Origin: Sulfurisphaera ohwakuensis | GTDB lineage: Archaea > Thermoproteota > Thermoprotei_A > Sulfolobales > Sulfolobaceae | Reading direction: 5' to 3' | Length of the DNA: 64,000 bases | NCBI RefSeq assembly: GCF_009729055.1 | Contig: NZ_CP045484.1 | Coordinates: forward strand, 1,302,001 to 1,366,000 | In this document: positions 29,442 through 42,098 of the stretch, piece by piece | Position numbering within the stretch: position 1 is the stretch's first letter | How the letters are laid out: the number at the start of each line of letters is the position of its first letter | Made by a program: the position numbers and the translations under genes | The notes under the pieces: model-generated | What the model was told of the DNA's origin: nothing | The model's database searches: none | Seen by the model: the letters and a program-made list of their open reading frames with translations, nothing else

Positions 29442-31035
29442 TGATGAGACATTTAAAAAATTGCTAACGTTTTCTAGGTTTTTAGGTAGAGATAAGAATG
29501 GTTCACAATTCGTGATAGACATAGAAAGAGCAAGAAGAAATAAAGTTAAATTAGATGATATACTTTCTATTTTATCTGAACTTGGTATAGAACTAAGTGA
29601 AACCGACTTAAGGGAAATGGCTAAATATTTGCCCGAGTATGATGTAGAATTTGAACTTAAAGATGGAAAGTTAATAATAAAACCTCACGTTTTCATTCTA
29701 GATATTATAAAGGATTACAAAGATAAAGGCATTTTAAAATATGATAAGCAGAGTAAGGTGTATGTAACGGATCCATACTACTACTATCAGATAAAAAATA
29801 GATTAGAAGAAAACGGACTAAAGATTAAAGACCTGGGATTAGATGTAAAAGAATTAAACATTAATTTCAAGGGAGAACTGAGAGATTATCAGAAAGAGGC
29901 AGTAGATACGTGGCTACAACGTGGTTCTGGAGTAATAGCACTTCCTACTGGTGCAGGTAAAACAGTCATTGGAATAAAAATAATTACTGAAGTTAGGAAG
30001 TCGACACTAATAGTTACATTTACTAAGGATCAAATGTTACAGTGGAGGGATGCAATACTTAAATTTACAAATGCGAATAGAAGTGATATTGGTCTTTACT
30101 ACTCTGAGGAAAAGAACATAAGACCTATCACAATAACAACATATCATACTGCATATAGGCATATAGTTGAACTATCTGGCAAATTTGAGCTTTTGATAAT
30201 AGACGAAGCGCATCATTTACCCGCAGATAGATTTAAAGAGATAGCGCTTAAGTGTATAGCCTCTAAAAGGCTTGGTCTTTCAGCTACTCCAGTGAGGGAA
30301 GATGGAAAGCACGAGGAGTTATTTAAATTGATGGGCGGATTAATATATTTTAAAACTCCCCAAGAATTAATTCAGAAGGGTTATTTAGCCCCATTCGAAT
30401 TAATTCAGATTAGAGTTAATTTAGCGCCTAAAGAAAAAATAAAGTATGCTACTTTACTCTCCCAGTTTAGAAAAGTTTCTGGAGGTAAAAAGGTTTCGGA
30501 GCTAATACAGTTAGTAAAAGAAGGTAATTCTAATGCTATTGAAGCTATGAAAATTTATAATGAAATGAAAAAAATTGTTAATCTAGCTGAAAATAAATTA
30601 AAGGCTCTTGACGATATAATCCAAAAGGAAAGTGGAAATAAAATACTAATTTTTACACAATACGTAGATCAAGCTGAAGAAATTGCAAAGAAGTATAATG
30701 CTTATTTAATAACCGGTAAGACAAATAAGAATGAAAGAGAAAAAATTCTGCGAATATTTAAAACATTAAAATCTGGGATACTAGTGTTAACTACTGTAGG
30801 TGATGAAGGACTAGATATACCAGACGCTAATGTAGGAATAATAGTTACCGGAACTGGCTCAAGAAGACAATTTATTCAAAGACTAGGAAGGCTCTTAAGA
30901 CCAAGTAATGGTAAGGTCGCAAGACTTTATGAAATAGTTACTAGAGGTACGGCAGAAGAGTATCAAGCTTCTAAAAGGAAAGATATAACATTTGGATTAG
31001 ATATTTATTCTTCTTCAGAAGAAGATTTGGTATAA
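29404..31035 (+). CDS. xpb: XPB-type DNA helicase (SF2)
   Basis: An archaeal XPB homologue, a DNA translocase linked to nucleotide excision repair. The 543-aa protein has an N-terminal damage-recognition-like domain (1-150). Walker A is PTGAGKT at 181-187, DEAH is at 267-270, and the XPB-specific RED motif follows SATPV at 298-300. A thumb insertion and the second helicase domain end with [12 protein letters not shown]. The gene overlaps the upstream unknown gene by 38 bp. Archaeal XPB is often followed by bax1, which is not seen here. Confidence 0.92.
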   Translation: MLLKTFYTQQWLDDETFKKLLTFSRFLGRDKNGSQFVIDIERARRNKVKLDDILSILSELGIELSETDLREMAKYLPEYDVEFELKDGKLIIKPHVFILDIIKDYKDKGILKYDKQSKVYVTDPYYYYQIKNRLEENGLKIKDLGLDVKELNINFKGELRDYQKEAVDTWLQRGSGVIALPTGAGKTVIGIKIITEVRKSTLIVTFTKDQMLQWRDAILKFTNANRSDIGLYYSEEKNIRPITITTYHTAYRHIVELSGKFELLIIDEAHHLPADRFKEIALKCIASKRLGLSATPVREDGKHEELFKLMGGLIYFKTPQELIQKGYLAPFELIQIRVNLAPKEKIKYATLLSQFRKVSGGKKVSELIQLVKEGNSNAIEAMKIYNEMKKIVNLAENKLKALDDIIQKESGNKILIFTQYVDQAEEIAKKYNAYLITGKTNKNEREKILRIFKTLKSGILVLTTVGDEGLDIPDANVGIIVTGTGSRRQFIQRLGRLLRPSNGKVARLYEIVTRGTAEEYQASKRKDITFGLDIYSSSEEDLV

Positions 31036-31502
31036 TAAAACACAGAATAAGCAAATGTTTTTATAATAGGAATTGCGGTTGGAGTGTATATTATAACAGA
31101 GTCCCTATACAAACTAATCAGTGTATATCCATTAATTGATAGGATAGGATATCCTTTAGTGATTACATTTGATATTTGTAATTTAACCTCCCCTAGAATT
31201 TTCTTTAATGTATACGCTGTTAATATCTTGCTGCAATCTACATTAATTTCTCCTTTAACAGTAATCAAATTCTCTGCTATAATTTCCAATCTTTCATTCC
31301 CCTTTACAACATAACCATCAACCCATGAAGGACTTTCTATTTCATCTTTACACTCGTCTGATATTTTTGACAAAGGTGGATAAATTATTAGATTTTTATT
31401 AACTTTTAACAATGCTGGGTAGGTTATTATTATATCGTTAGATTTTATATCTAAGTTGTGCTCAGCTTTACATATACGAGAGCCTTTATCAACATAAGGC
31501 AT
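31005..31502 (-). CDS. Hypothetical beta-rich protein
   Basis: A 165-aa soluble protein, rich in Ile, Val and Tyr and predicted beta. Three cysteines (C11, C51, C89) are scattered and do not form a clear zinc motif. No family is recognised. It overlaps the 3' end of xpb by 31 bp in convergent orientation. Confidence 0.5.
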   Translation of the reverse strand: MPYVDKGSRICKAEHNLDIKSNDIIITYPALLKVNKNLIIYPPLSKISDECKDEIESPSWVDGYVVKGNERLEIIAENLITVKGEINVDCSKILTAYTLKKILGEVKLQISNVITKGYPILSINGYTLISLYRDSVIIYTPTAIPIIKTFAYSVFYYTKSSSEEE

Positions 31503-31583
31503 TTTAACTCCATTTTTTATATTAGTTTTGAATGATATAACCTTGTAAGGTCTGATATATGATGAGTAACTAGGCTGTTGATT

Positions 31584-31859
31584 ATGAGATGGTTAAAAAA
31601 ACGTGAAATAGTTATATATTATTTACTATATAGGAAATTTAGAAATGATAAGTTTAATATAGGCTTAGCGTTAGATACTTTATCTCCATATTTTTCAAAA
31701 AAAGTTATTAAAAATACGTTAAAATATATGGTAAAATTAGGTCTTATAGTTAAAGTCAATGAACTAGAATATAGGTTAATTTCCTTTGATGAATACTTAT
31801 CTATTGTATCTTATGAATATTTAAAAAGAAGGCTTACTCTTCATCATAAAACTCAATAG
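31584..31859 (+). CDS. Small winged-helix-like protein
   Basis: A 91-aa basic protein with three helices and a final two-strand wing (KYMVKLGLIVKVNELEYRLI), as in small archaeal winged-helix regulators. The ATG at 31584 is preferred over the TTG at 31578. It overlaps the convergent gene at 31834 by 26 bp. DNA binding is an inference from the fold only. Confidence 0.55.
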   Translation: MRWLKKREIVIYYLLYRKFRNDKFNIGLALDTLSPYFSKKVIKNTLKYMVKLGLIVKVNELEYRLISFDEYLSIVSYEYLKRRLTLHHKTQ

Positions 31860-32163
31860 TAATTTTAACCTTTACATCTTTTTTACTAATTGGAGGTATT
31901 TTATCACCGAAATCTACTCCTACAACAACTGGATTGCCCATAGAATCATTAAATTTTACTTCTGCTACATAATGTAACTTAGGTTGCTGTTGCATCATAT
32001 TTAATACTTCGTTGTATATTCTGGTTAAAGCCATCTGAAAAGCTAGAGGGCTAGAAAGATCTTCAGGTTTTAGTTGTATCGAAACTAGATTACCCATTAC
32101 TTCCCCTATTTTTGCTCTTCCTTCAAATTCTACTTTATAAGAAGGTTGAGTATTTTCTGGCAT
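31834..32163 (-). CDS. Hypothetical protein
   Basis: A 109-aa protein with two predicted strands early (YKVEFEGRAKIGEVMGNLVS), a helix through residues 40-60, then KLHYVAEVKFND and DVKVKITIEFYDEE strands. It looks like a small alpha/beta assembly subunit. It lies 85 bp downstream of alba on the same strand. The family is not recognised. Confidence 0.55.
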   Translation of the reverse strand: MPENTQPSYKVEFEGRAKIGEVMGNLVSIQLKPEDLSSPLAFQMALTRIYNEVLNMMQQQPKLHYVAEVKFNDSMGNPVVVGVDFGDKIPPISKKDVKVKITIEFYDEE

Positions 32164-32248
32164 ATTACCACAGAATTATATAATATATAAAGATACTAAT
32201 TAATCTATTGCTTAAAGAAAAGGGCTGAATAAAAAGGCTTTATCTTTG

Positions 32249-32548
32249 TTATGCTTTCTTCCTTATAGCTATCTCGATTGTTGATACTCTAGATTGCCTA
32301 CCATCTTGGCTTGTTACTACTTGGCTTCCTATCCTAATTTCCTTAACTTCTATTTTGTCTGGTAAGAATCTATTTCTCACTATTTCTACAGTGTCTACGG
32401 CTTTGCTTATTGCTCTACCTCTAGCCTTTATTATTATTTCACTTACACCTTGGTTTAATAGAGTTAGAGCTGCTAAGACATAATTCATTACTGGCTTTTT
32501 ACCTACTAATACTACATTGCTTGGAGTTGGGGTTGCAGTGCTGCTCAT
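32249..32548 (-). CDS. alba: Chromatin protein Alba (Alba1)
   Basis: An abundant DNA- and RNA-binding chromatin protein. The 99-aa sequence has the Alba signature [20 protein letters not shown] with the lysine pair K17-K18 (K16/K17 in mature numbering), whose acetylation lowers DNA affinity. [18 protein letters not shown] and the loop [13 protein letters not shown] follow. A GGGTGGAAA precedes the ATG. It is divergent from the reverse gyrase gene, and a second Alba lies beyond that gene. Confidence 0.97.
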   Translation of the reverse strand: MSSTATPTPSNVVLVGKKPVMNYVLAALTLLNQGVSEIIIKARGRAISKAVDTVEIVRNRFLPDKIEVKEIRIGSQVVTSQDGRQSRVSTIEIAIRKKA

Positions 32549-32690
32549 CTTTTTCCACCCAAGTGGTCGGATAATAGAATTACGAATAAGGATAATAAAG
32601 TTATCTTAAAGGTCTTGTTAAAAGAATTCATTAAGTATCACTTAGTTTTTTGATTTTTAAGATCATACTAATCTAATCTAATACTTTAGC

Positions 32691-35600
32691 ATGCTGAAGG
32701 TTTACTATACGTTTGGTTGTCCTAACTGTGGTGGTCCTATCGATGATGAACATTTACTAGCCGGAGTTCCATGTAGTAAATGTTTACCTGGAAGAGTAGA
32801 AAATTTAGATTACAGAGTAATCTATGATTTGTTAGTTAAAAATTCTACGTTGAAAGGTTATGCAGAATACTTTTATGATAATGAAACTTTTGAAGAAATA
32901 GTTAGGATATTTAAACGGGTAATAGGAAATGAGCCCTGGAATTTGCAAAAATATTGGATAAAAAGATTAGCCAAGAGTGAGAGCTTTTCACTCTCAGCGC
33001 CTACTGGATTAGGGAAAACCACAACTCTTCTAGTATATTCATTATTCTTTAGTAATACGACTTTATACGTAGTTCCAACCAACTCTTTAAAAGATCAGAT
33101 ATGCGAACGATTAAGAAACATGGGGGCTAAGGTTAGCTGTAATGATGTTAAAGAAGAATACATAAATGTTGCAACCTTCAATAGAATATTAAGGCATTAT
33201 GATAACTATGTCAGTCTACAACCAAAGTTAGTCATAGTTGATGATTCTGATATGATTCTAAAAAGTGGTAAAACGACAGAGGTAATGGCTAAAATACTTG
33301 GGATATCAGAGGAAATTTTCCAGTATGCTATCAGTTTAATAAGATTGAAAAGAATTCTTAAATTTAACGAAGATGATAAAGAGTTAAAAAATAAAATAGT
33401 AGAACTAGAATATAAAATTGGTAGCTGGAAGCCTTTCGTTCAGTTTCTAGTAGCTAGTGCTACGTTAAGGCCAAAGGGTATAAAACAACAAGCCTTAAGA
33501 ACATTAATAGGATTTGAGCCCTCTACTATTCAGACTTATTTGAGAAACATAGCCGATTTATATTATCAAGGAGTAGATATAGAAGCAATTTTAGATAAAA
33601 TTTCAGATAATGGCGGACTATTATTAGTTTCCAAAGAATATGGAAGAGAAAAAATGTTAGAATTAAAGGAAGTTATAGAAAAACGAGGATATTCTGCTGG
33701 TCTTGCTATATCTGGAAGAAAATTCCTCAATAAATTTACTGAAGGTAAAATTGATTACTTGATTGGTTCTGCCAGTTATTATGGAGTAGCAGTAAGAGGT
33801 CTTGATGAGCCTAAAAGGCTAAAATATGTAATCTTCTATGGCATACCTAAAATTAGGTTAAATTTAACCGATGCACTAAACAATCCGTCTCTTATAGTAA
33901 AAATAGGAGAATTACTTAATATAGATGTAAAAGATATCAGAAGAAAGCTTCTATTCCTAAGTCCCCCAGAATTTCAAATATTAAGGTATAGTTTAATGAA
34001 AGGTGAAGAGCTTAGCGGAAAACTAAAAGATATTAAAGTTAATCTAATAAATATTAAAGAAAAAATATGGGACGTTTTAAAGAGTAATAACATTAAAAAA
34101 CTGAAAGCAGATACATTTCTAGTAACTGAAAATAATGGTAAATACTACGTATATATACCCGATACTGTCACCTATATTCAGGCTTCTGGTAGAAGTAGTA
34201 GAATAATTAGTAACGGTTTAACATTTGGTATTAGCATAGTGCTAGTGGATAATATTGATTTGTTGGATATTCTTTCACAAAAACTAAAGAAAATTATACC
34301 AAATTTTATATTTAAAAATATAAATGAAGTAGATATAAGAGAATTAAAATCTTTGGCTGTCTCAAGTAGAGAAGTATCTACGTCCCAGAAAAAGAAAATA
34401 AATATTAAGACTATATTGCTAATAGTAGAATCTCCTACGAAAGCTAAGACTATAGCAAGACTATTTGGAAGACCTAGTAGAAGAGAAGTTCATGGCATAC
34501 CTGTCTATGAAACTATAATTTTAGTTAACGACGAGATTTTAATAACCAATATTATAGCTACTAAAGGCCATATAACCGACTTAACTACAGAAAATATAGG
34601 TTACTATGGCGTTGAAGTCGATAATAATGAATTTAACGCGTACTATTCGCCAATTTATAAATGCTATAATTGTGGAAAAACGTTTACAATCAAGTCTAAC
34701 ACATGTCCTTACTGCGGGTCTGTATTTATCTCATCATCAGAGAAAGTTGTTTCAGCATTAAGAAAGTTAAGCACAGAAGTAGATGAAATATACATAGCAT
34801 CTGACCCAGATCAAGAAGGAGAAAAGATTGCATATGATGTAGCTATGTTAATTAGTCCCTATAATAAGAATATTTATAGAATTAAATATCACGAAATTAC
34901 TAGAAATGGAATTTTAGATGCTATATTAAATAAAGGAAAAATTAATATGAATCTAGTAAAATCACAAATAGTAAGAAGAATAGAAGATAGATGGATCGGT
35001 TTTGAGCTGAGCTCGGCATTAAAATCTATGTTTTATGAAAGGAATCATGGTTCAGGTAGAGTGCAAGGGCCTGTGTTAAGTTGGATTGTAGAGAGAACAA
35101 AAGAGTATAAGAAGAATTATGGTTGGATTCTTTATATAAAGTTAGGAGATTACGCTATAAAGAAATTCTTTAGGACCAAAGAGGAAGCAAATAAATTCAT
35201 AGAAAAATTAAATATTAAAATCAATTTAATATCTGAAAGAAAGGAAATACAAAATCCTTTGCCACCATTCACTACAGATTCGTTATTGATGGATGCATAT
35301 GATAAACTAGGGATTAGTTCCCAAATAGTAATGAAAATTGCACAAGACCTATTTGAATCTGGTTTAATAACCTATCATAGGACTGATAGTACTCATGTAT
35401 CTGCATTAGGTATATCAATTGCGAAAGAATATCTTGAATCTAAAAACTTAAATAATAGCTTTAGTGGTAGATCATGGGGAAATGAAGGCACACATGAAGC
35501 AATTAGACCAACATCTTCAATGGATACAGAGAGTCTTATTAAAGATATTGAGGATAATCCTAATAAATATTTCATAAAGTTCACTAAATATCATTTAAGA

Positions 35601-36161
35601 ATATATGATTTAATATTTAGAAGATTTATAGCAAGTCAAATGAAGCCAGCCGAGGTTACTTATAGCAAATTTGAAATATTTATAAATGGTGAAAAACTTG
35701 AGGTAGAGTTACCCACAAAAATAAGTGGTGGATTTTCTACAATTTATCCTTTAAAAACTTATGTAGTAAGTGAAAAACATTCCACATATTTGACTAAAGG
35801 ATCTATAATACCATTATTTACATATGCTGAGATAATAAAGAATATGAAAGAAAAAGAAATAGGAAGACCTAGCACTTACGCTAAGACTATTTCCGCACTT
35901 ATAAGGCATGGATATGTAGTAGAAAGCAAAAGAAAGGCATTGCTTATAGCTACTAACAAAGGCATAAAGGCTTATGAATTTTTATCTTCATGTTGTAGTG
36001 ACTTAATTAGTGAAAATAGGACAAAATTGTTATTACAGAAAATAGATAAAATAGCAAATGGTGATGTAAATGTCGACTATGTACTAGAAGATTTACACAA
36101 GGAGATTACACAAATATCTCGAAAATTAGTAAACTCTCTTAAGCTTGATACTAATGTATGA
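32691..36161 (+). CDS. topR2: Reverse gyrase, TopR2 type
   Basis: Introduces positive supercoils, a hyperthermophile hallmark. The 1156-aa protein has an N-terminal zinc finger (C10, C13, C28, C31) and a helicase domain with APTGLGKT (103-110) and DDSD. The type IA topoisomerase half has [15 protein letters not shown], a second zinc finger (CYNC, CPYC), DPDQEGE near 705 and catalytic Y895 in [11 protein letters not shown]. Sulfolobales have two reverse gyrases; I infer TopR2 because in Sulfolobus that gene adjoins alba. It overlaps alba2 by 36 bp. Confidence 0.95.
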
Positions 36162-36398
36162 TATTCTTCTTCTGTCTTTTACTTCGCTTCCTATATCAGC
36201 TTTTTCTAAAATTATGCCATCTCCAAGTCTATCTTTAAGTTGATTATAGACTTCAACGGCTTTATATATGCTATTTCCCACACCCTTAAGTTCTACTTCA
36301 TCATATCCTTGATTAAACATAACTATTACATCTAAAACATAATCTTCTACCCTTTTTGTTCTACTTATTAAAATTTCATTTGGCTTTTTCACAGTCAT
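36126..36398 (-). CDS. Alba paralogue (Alba2)
   Basis: A 90-aa Alba-fold protein: [21 protein letters not shown] replaces the KKP motif with TKR, then [20 protein letters not shown] and [20 protein letters not shown]. Alba2 forms heterodimers with Alba1 in Sulfolobus and changes DNA packing. Its 3' end overlaps the reverse gyrase gene in convergent orientation. Confidence 0.9.
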
Positions 36399-36439
36399 TT
36401 TATATCGTTAGTGGATTATAAAGGAAGAAAAATAAATCT

Positions 36440-36497
36440 GTCTATCAGTAACACGGGCCTTTATCACCGATCATATTTAAGGGCTTCATCATCCAAA
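36440..36497 (-). ncRNA. Candidate box C/D sRNA
   Basis: Reading the minus strand: C box ATGATGA (36486-36492), an 11-nt guide, relaxed D' ATGA, C' GTGATAA, a 12-nt guide aggcccgtgtta, D box CTGA (36445-36448), then a T-rich stretch. C and D are perfect; D' and C' are relaxed. The C box overlaps the stop codon of the Lhr-type helicase gene, so it may be processed from that message. The guide target is not assigned. Confidence 0.5.
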
Positions 36498-39278
36498 TTT
36501 CTTATTCTGAATATAACTAACAGCATTCAGTACTAAAAATCCGACAGTAGTCTTGCTTACGTAATAATATTTAGGAGATATTGAGAATATTAATGCATCA
36601 TTTGGATCTTTAAGTCTAAGTTCTAGAATTTCATTAAAAGGAATTTTTCTGAGGAAATAATTTGGATTTTCCACTAAATCTTTAACTCTGAAAACTATTT
36701 CTGTTGTTCCTTCAGATTGTAATGGTCTCATTACTGCAATGTATGTTTCATCAAGATTTATTGGACTAAAGGAATTATAATAATCTCCTGAGTCTACTAT
36801 ATCTTTTATATCTTCAGCTAAGCACCATCTCGTTTCTCCACTATCAATATCTATGAATGATAACGTTCTATATTTAGAGCAAGGTTTTCTCATTTTCTTT
36901 AGCTTTAACTCTAATGTTTTTTTCGAAACTCCAACTAGTTCAGCCAACTCTTCTAATGTGTAAGCTCCTCCTTTTAATGCTTGGTAGATTTTTAACTGTA
37001 AATCGGAAATCCAAGGTCTTATTGGAGTATGAGTTAAAACGGCTTTTCCTAATGGTGTTAATCCTTCTATGGCAATTAGTCTAACTTTTCCTTCTTTTAT
37101 TTTACTAATATAGTTAAGCGTTCCCTTTATACTAAAGTATCTAGATACTGTCTGTTTGAGAGCTTCTCTTATAATAATTTTATCCTCTTTTGGAATAAGT
37201 TTTCCTAATTTGCCGAAACTATATTGAATTTCTTTAGCTATTGCAAAAAATAATGGAGATCTTAATATTGATTTAATTATTAATTTTTTAATATCTTTAT
37301 AATCCAATGCCAATATCTCTTTAAATAAATCCTCTTTAATACCTCTTATCGAAAAACCATAAATTGATGCTCTCGCAGATACATTCAGATTATATTTCTT
37401 TGTAGCTAAATATAATAGCATATGCGATATTGTATTAGCTATTTTTTCTGAAATAATCGTAGAATATATTATTTCATCGTCATCTTTTTCTACATAGATA
37501 ATTTTTTGTGAAGGTAGCGGTAAATTATGGACTTTATAATAATTAATAAATTTCTCTATTGATAACTTAGCCTCTTTATCTAATAATTCCTTTTCTTTAT
37601 CTAGGTCTTTAATAACATCAGCTAATTCAGAAGTTAGTAGATTAGACTTAGATATGTTTTCTCCTTTCCAAATAGGTATTTCTCCTTCTCCATTATTTAC
37701 AGGAACTACATTAATTAAATGCTTATTAAAATCTATATTTACTATTTTCCATATTTTTCCACTTATTCTAATAATATCGTTATTTCTTAAGTGTCTGTAA
37801 ACATATATAGCATCTATTTCACCTACTGGCGTATTTTCAAAACGGATAGAGAAAGTATCATCAGTATTTATAAATGAGAAGAACTCTGAAAATTCTTTAG
37901 CCCAACTCATCTTATTATCTTTTTCAAATCGCCATATTTTGAAGAATGCTTTGCCTAATTTAATACTATTATTTTCTATTTTAATCACTTCTCTTTTGGC
38001 TAAGTACCTAATTAATTCATCAAATTTTTGCCTAGAAAGATTCCTATAATAATAAGATGATGTTATAATTTCATATACTTGATCTACATTTATTTCATCA
38101 TACTGTAACGCTAAGCCAATTATTTCTCTTGATGCAACATCGAGATACGGGAATATATAGGGGCTTTCAATTTTCCCATTTTTAGCCAATTTGTAAAGTG
38201 CTAAACTTTCTAATATGTCAAAGTCGTATAAGCATAATATTTCTCCTCGAGAAACACTATTTACTGCATGCCCACTTCTACCTAATCTTTGCAAGAATGA
38301 AGCTACTGAGGGTGGAGGTCTATATAAGAACACCTTTTTAATATCTCCTACGTGTATACCAAGTTCAAGAGTCCTAGTACATATAACGAGATTAGCTTTT
38401 CCTTCCCTTAAACTTGTTTCTACTTTTATTTTCTCTTCTTTTGATATAGAAGAGTGATGAACATAAATATCGTTTGCATTCATTTTTTCAAGTTCTTCAT
38501 ACAGTCTTTCCGTAGTGAACCTTGAATTTGTAAATAATAAACTAGGTCTTTCAATTTTTGATAAAATAGTTTTTGCAGCGGATTCCCATATATCTTTTTC
38601 AGAGGGAATTTTAGATATTTTTACATCAAAAGACTTTGAAGAACTTACTCTTATTATGTGATGCCTTCTTTGAGAGGATCCAAATATAAGTTTGGCAACT
38701 ATCTCTTCATTATTTATAGTAGCAGATAATCCAATTCTCTGGAAATCATATCCAATAAAATTCTTTAGTCTTTCAAGGAGTAAAGATAGTTGAGCTCCCC
38801 TTTTAGAATTTATTAACTCATGAACTTCATCTATTATAACCCATCGTAAATTTTTATAATATTCCCTAAATTTAGTCGCCCAATCTAAATCAATTTCTAG
38901 TCCTTCTGGTGTTGTAACTAAGATATGAGGAGCTTTTCTTAATCTGTAACTTTTTTCCTTTTGTGGAACCTCTCCGTGTTTTCTGCTGACAATAAACCCA
39001 AGTTTGTTTGCCCACCATTCTATTCTTAACGTTATATCATTAATTAGAGCTTTTAATGGTGTTATATATAGTACGGCAACTGGTTTTATGTTTTCATGAA
39101 GCATTAAATTAAATATCGGTAAAAGTGCAGCTTCTGTTTTGCCATAACCAGTGGGTGCAATAACTAATGTGTTATATCCTTCCAAAATTGGAGATAATGT
39201 TTGCTTTTGTACCGGTGTTAGTTCGTCCCATCCTTTTTCTTTTATAAGGGTCAGCAACTTAGCGTGCAAATTATTCAC
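36489..39278 (-). CDS. Lhr-type SF2 helicase
   Basis: A 929-aa ATP-dependent helicase of the Lhr (large helicase-related) family. It has a Q-like motif WDELTPVQKQTL, Walker A APTGYGKTEAALLP, motif II DEVHE, SAT, and the RLGRSGH motif VI. A long C-terminal region includes a winged helix and the Lhr beta-barrel domain. Archaeal Lhr proteins unwind RNA:DNA and DNA duplexes and are implicated in repair and RNA metabolism. I cannot separate aLhr1 from aLhr2 here. Confidence 0.88.
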   Translation of the reverse strand: MNNLHAKLLTLIKEKGWDELTPVQKQTLSPILEGYNTLVIAPTGYGKTEAALLPIFNLMLHENIKPVAVLYITPLKALINDITLRIEWWANKLGFIVSRKHGEVPQKEKSYRLRKAPHILVTTPEGLEIDLDWATKFREYYKNLRWVIIDEVHELINSKRGAQLSLLLERLKNFIGYDFQRIGLSATINNEEIVAKLIFGSSQRRHHIIRVSSSKSFDVKISKIPSEKDIWESAAKTILSKIERPSLLFTNSRFTTERLYEELEKMNANDIYVHHSSISKEEKIKVETSLREGKANLVICTRTLELGIHVGDIKKVFLYRPPPSVASFLQRLGRSGHAVNSVSRGEILCLYDFDILESLALYKLAKNGKIESPYIFPYLDVASREIIGLALQYDEINVDQVYEIITSSYYYRNLSRQKFDELIRYLAKREVIKIENNSIKLGKAFFKIWRFEKDNKMSWAKEFSEFFSFINTDDTFSIRFENTPVGEIDAIYVYRHLRNNDIIRISGKIWKIVNIDFNKHLINVVPVNNGEGEIPIWKGENISKSNLLTSELADVIKDLDKEKELLDKEAKLSIEKFINYYKVHNLPLPSQKIIYVEKDDDEIIYSTIISEKIANTISHMLLYLATKKYNLNVSARASIYGFSIRGIKEDLFKEILALDYKDIKKLIIKSILRSPLFFAIAKEIQYSFGKLGKLIPKEDKIIIREALKQTVSRYFSIKGTLNYISKIKEGKVRLIAIEGLTPLGKAVLTHTPIRPWISDLQLKIYQALKGGAYTLEELAELVGVSKKTLELKLKKMRKPCSKYRTLSFIDIDSGETRWCLAEDIKDIVDSGDYYNSFSPINLDETYIAVMRPLQSEGTTEIVFRVKDLVENPNYFLRKIPFNEILELRLKDPNDALIFSISPKYYYVSKTTVGFLVLNAVSYIQNKKFG

Positions 39279-39350
39279 TAACTATCACCGCAATCACTAA
39301 ATGCACATTATACCGCTATTTTTAAAAATTTAAACTCTACGATTCAAAAC

Positions 39351-39590
39351 ATGATTGAAAAATACGTTTGTATAGTTTGCGGTAGAATGTTTCCCCAGGG
39401 GCAAGGAGTCAAAATAACAATAAAAGGTACTGATTATTATTTTCACAGTAAGGCTTGTGCATATAAGTTCTTACGTGAAGTTGTTCTCTCAGTAGATCCA
39501 GATTGTATATCTGGAGTAGCTAAAGACGTTAGAAGAAAATACGATGATATATTAGAAAAGAAGAGAGAAGCTTCTAAAAAAGTAATATAA
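39351..39590 (+). CDS. Small TRASH-like zinc protein
   Basis: A 79-aa protein with a treble-clef pattern: CIVCGRMFPQGQG, then YYFHSKACAYKFLRE. This C-x2-C...H-x3-C arrangement resembles TRASH and ribosomal eL24 zinc knuckles. A basic helix (VRRKYDDILEKKREASKK) follows and may contact nucleic acid. A C/D sRNA candidate lies directly downstream on the other strand, then rtcB. Confidence 0.65.
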   Translation: MIEKYVCIVCGRMFPQGQGVKITIKGTDYYFHSKACAYKFLREVVLSVDPDCISGVAKDVRRKYDDILEKKREASKKVI

Positions 39591-39645
39591 TCAGAGCTCA
39601 GCCAGTGAACATCATTTCTCAGCGTCCGCTATTGTCATCATCAAA
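39587..39645 (-). ncRNA. Box C/D sRNA
   Basis: On the minus strand: C box ATGATGA (39635-39641), a 12-nt guide caatagcggacg, D' CTGA (39619-39622), a 3-nt spacer, C' ATGATGT (39609-39615), a 14-nt guide tcactggctgagct, and D CTGA (39591-39594). Box identity and spacing fit archaeal dual-guide C/D sRNAs bound by L7Ae, Nop5 and fibrillarin. It fills the gap between two plus-strand genes. Targets are not assigned. Confidence 0.72.
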
Positions 39646-39684
39646 ACAGATTTATTAACAAATTACTATATATTTTCATTTGGA

Positions 39685-42068
<2,384 letters not shown>

Positions 42069-42098
42069 GCGAATAAAATATTTGTATTGTGATGATTT

